64,000 nt of DNA from Physcomitrium patens (Eukaryota; Streptophyta; Bryopsida; Funariales; Funariaceae), in the NCBI RefSeq assembly GCF_000002425.4, contig NC_037255.1:2611847-2675846 (forward strand), in the 5' to 3' direction. A program made the translations under genes and the position numbers. Numbering within the stretch: the stretch's first letter is position 1; each line of letters starts with the position of its first letter. Below, piece after piece: positions 61,197-64,000 of this stretch. The notes beneath the pieces are model-generated. The model ran no database searches. It was not told where the DNA came from and saw only the letters and a program-made list of their open reading frames with translations.

Positions 61197-63126
61197 AAGG
61201 AAGGAGGTCAACTGGGTCGGCAAATCAACGGCACTCTCCAATTTTTCTGTAAAGAATCGGCTCGGTGCTATATCGATTGCCAGCTGACGGTACAGATTTG
61301 ACCCAATCTAGATATGCCGAATGCCCCCAGGTGTCAAGCATGACATCCACCTGCTGGGTGCCAATGAGATCGCGGCTTTCGCCACCGCGTGACCTCCTCG
61401 CCTTACTAGAGTCCGAAGTGTTCACACAGGTGGGTTGCGGATAATGTGAACTTTTTTCAGTTGCTTCTCTTGGCTAGATTCATTGAAAAAAGTGTTTCAT
61501 CATTCTTATCACTGTTGGTGTTCAAACTGACGTTTTCACACCGTAGATGGATTTTTTTTAATCAGACTTTTTTTCTATTCTATGGTAATTATCGACTTTG
61601 TTTTTGAGACAGAGTGCAGTTTCACGGTAGGTGTTTTTTTTTCTGAATCGTTTAACATGATTCTGTAACCAATTTTATTTTTGTCTGTGGTGACAATGTT
61701 TGTTACTGAACTTTCTACTTCGTACATGTACCCTGTGTGTACACATATGTACTTGTGTTGTTGATTTATCTTGTTGATGAAACAAAGAAAGGACAACTTT
61801 CTTCTTTTCTCTTTTCTCTAGTATATTATTTTTAGAAGGTGTCATGAATAACTGAAACATATTTGTGTATTGTTTTCAACTGAGACATGGGGCTACTGTA
61901 TCGCAGGATCGACGGTGGTTTCTAAGGAAAATGGCAAGGGTATGGACAGGACCCTTGAGTATGTTGTACTTGAAACAAACTGGCCTAGAAACACTGATGT
62001 ACATGGACCTTTTTTTCTTTCCTATTCATTGCACTCTTCTAATACAATCTCTATGGTTTCCTAAACTCTACCCTGGATTAGGAAGTACACACAGGCAGAC
62101 ACAAGCAAAAGACATGCGTTTCCTATTTCCCACCAGGAAAGAGACCCTCAGAAGTGTGCAGTACTTGCAAGATTCGCACACCAATGGGTGTACAAATAGA
62201 TTGCACATCCCAGGGAGTAATGGAAATTGCTCAAACAGAGAATGATTGTTCATGGTTAGGTAAATTTTCTTTCCAATTTTTGGGATAGGGCCTGTGAGCT
62301 GGAGGTGTGAATTTCAATGAGGTTCCATGTTTGGAAAGGATCCAAGCTGAGTATACCTTGTCTGAGGTGGCTGCACATCATGTAGAAGAAGGGAGAGGTA
62401 TCCATTTTGGCAAGACATCCCCCCTGTTCTACTTTGCAAGGGAGTGATCTGTTTATAAACACCCCTCATCCAGGCTGGACATCCATAAAGCAGACTCTGC
62501 GCCCTGACTACTGCCTACCCCCTCCCCGAGGAACAGGCCGGGACAGGGTCCCTATTCATCTAATTACTCGTTGTTCCCAAGACAGGTTTTTAATGGATTT
62601 TAGTATGCGAACCCATACAGGAAACAGTAAGATAAAGGAGCTTGAAATGAATCAAAATCGACGATCGGAATGTCTATATATACTATCAAAACCATTCCGA
62701 AATGGCTATTGTGGTGTACTCTGACTAGAGTTTTGATTAGAAACTGTTTGTGTGCTGGCTCACCATCCAAGGACAGATTGAGTATTTGGAACTCTAGTTT
62801 GTGGTGGACGCCCGGATACGAGGGCATGATGTGTGCTGTGATGCCCGGGAATAAGTGGCTGCACTCTGCAACAAGAGCAGAACAACCACTTTCGGCTTTC
62901 CGTTTTATATCCGTAACTAGCATTCATTTTTCAGTTGGGCGTCAGTTTGCTACTGCAGGATGTTACCTGGATGTACGTGGCAGGTACCGAGCCCATCACA
63001 TTCCCATGTCGATCTTGCCCCTACTGCACAGCACGTTTCCTACAGTCCAGCCGATCTCAGTGCCGAGCTCTAATTGCTACAAATAGGTGGATGTGAATTA
63101 GGCACGAGGTATCCATGCTTGATTAC

Positions 63127-63146
63127 GGGGGGGGGGGGGGGGGGGG
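63127..63146 (+). repeat. G20 homopolymer
   Basis: Twenty consecutive G residues. On the minus strand it would be a C tract. Length is prone to sequencing error. Confidence 0.8.
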
Positions 63147-63184
63147 TGAGAGAAATTCTTCCCAACCATCCGCACAATCGACAT

Positions 63185-63844
63185 TCACGATCCAGGGACC
63201 CGTTGATTGAGCTCGAGTGCAGAGAAAGGGTGAAGGGACGACGTTGAGGGCAGGAACGCAACGTGGTGAACTGGCCGCGTACGACACTCACCGACACCGC
63301 GTCTTGGATCTCCACTGCGCCACATGGAGACGCAAGTAGGGAGCCCACGCGGAGAGGGAGACAGGAAGAGATTTGCTTTCACAAGATCCCCACTCTCTTT
63401 TTGCAGCATCTCCGTCAGCGACGCAGCAGCATCTGCAGACGTGTTAACGAAGTCACGGGGGTAAAAACTGGAACGCAAAACGCGCGCTGGACTGCCCGGG
63501 CTTACTCGAGGTGTCACCAAAACTAGTGCAGCGAATCTGTCATGACAAATTCCTTTGAAGCTTAGCGCTCCCCAGCCATTCTCACCAGAACGCGAGGTGA
63601 CCATCTGGGTAATCTCCAAGAATGGCAGTGGCACCATGCAGCCGGCCCTGACGAACAGTGCTGCTGTTGCAGCAGGCGCCGGCATCTCATCCCAACTTTG
63701 AACCACACTGCCTCTGTCGCAGCCGTCACTCCGACAAGTTTTGCTGTTCAAAGATGTGCAATGCGACAAATGCGAGGAATGCATCATCCACGGCAATCCC
63801 ATCTGCAGCTCATACCCACAAAGGATTCCATGTCCACTGATCAT
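63185..63844 (-). other. Unassigned 219-codon open frame, possible exon remnants
   Basis: Open frame in moderately GC-rich DNA, family not recognised. Within it are plausible splice sites on the minus strand (a GTGAGA donor near 63,590, an acceptor CAG near 63,440 and a GTGAGT donor near 63,290), so parts could be exons of an unrecognised gene. Amino-acid composition is not distinctive (Ser-, Pro- and Arg-rich). It may equally be non-coding. Confidence 0.2.
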
Positions 63845-64000
63845 GTCACAAATTCGACAAACTCAAAACCATGCACGGTTTTCAATCTACAATGTAGCAG
63901 ATCCTTTGTTGACCAACCCCCACATCCAACCTAGTCAGGGGTGTTTCCATAAGTACAACGACTTATTGTTGATTAGGTTTGACATCCATTCATTAGAAAT

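Larger units (their letters stand above)
61250..64000. other. Intergenic sequence right of the NCL-type gene
   Basis: Moderate GC content, with no LTR or transposon motif I recognise and no gene I can name. Short overlapping frames occur on both strands. A 20-base G run lies at 63,127-63,146. The part nearest 61,250 is likely the promoter region of the exchanger gene. Confidence 0.6.

Overview
This window looks like nuclear DNA of a land plant. It holds chromodomain-bearing Ty3/gypsy and Ty1/copia LTR retrotransposons packed inside one another, long AT-rich stretches with (TA)n microsatellites, and one intron-containing host gene of the plant NCL type (EF-hand Na+/Ca2+ exchanger). I cannot name the species. 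A seed-free plant would fit, but that is only a guess.

Left third (1-16.7 kb). A minus-strand gypsy remnant (E) was hit by a plus-strand gypsy chromovirus of the same family (A, entering from the left edge). A was split inside its integrase by a different Ty3/gypsy element (B, 1.50-10.50 kb). B's 5' LTR was in turn split by a 1,334-bp solo LTR (S1). AT-rich sequence with a further solo-LTR-like repeat (G1) follows.

Middle (16.7-42.8 kb). An old Ty1/copia element (J) keeps recognisable LTRs at 16.74-17.13 and 42.44-42.81 kb but is spread over 26 kb by insertions. Its left insertion is gypsy element F, which itself received solo LTR G2 and the 4-kb copia element H. F runs abruptly into a 5'-truncated copia piece (I), which carries a 0.57-kb tRNA-like repeat (R1). 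A second, inverted copy of that repeat (R2) lies in J. J's right insertion is gypsy element C (32.22-41.18 kb, 5-bp target duplication GAAAG), which received solo LTR S2 and a diverged relative S3, and S3 received a solo LTR of the A/C/E/F family.

Right part (42.8-64 kb). A young gypsy element (K, 43.73-51.79 kb) has two 890-bp LTRs that differ at about 1% of sites, with target duplication CCTTA. AT-rich DNA with one decayed LTR follows. The composition changes near 56.5 kb, and on the minus strand lies a seven-exon NCL-type exchanger gene (coding 60,982 to 57,623) with canonical splice sites and an open 625-codon reading frame. The last 2.7 kb have no gene I can identify.

Most notable observation: the gypsy family of A, C, E, F and three further LTR copies shows the signature of a self-priming retrotransposon. 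Just after the 5' LTR lies an 11-nt segment complementary to the predicted 5' end of the transcript. The pair matches in every element where both parts are visible, and it differs between elements by a compensated change. This signature is known from the Tf1/sushi group rather than from typical plant chromoviruses. All LTR elements are treated as fossils.
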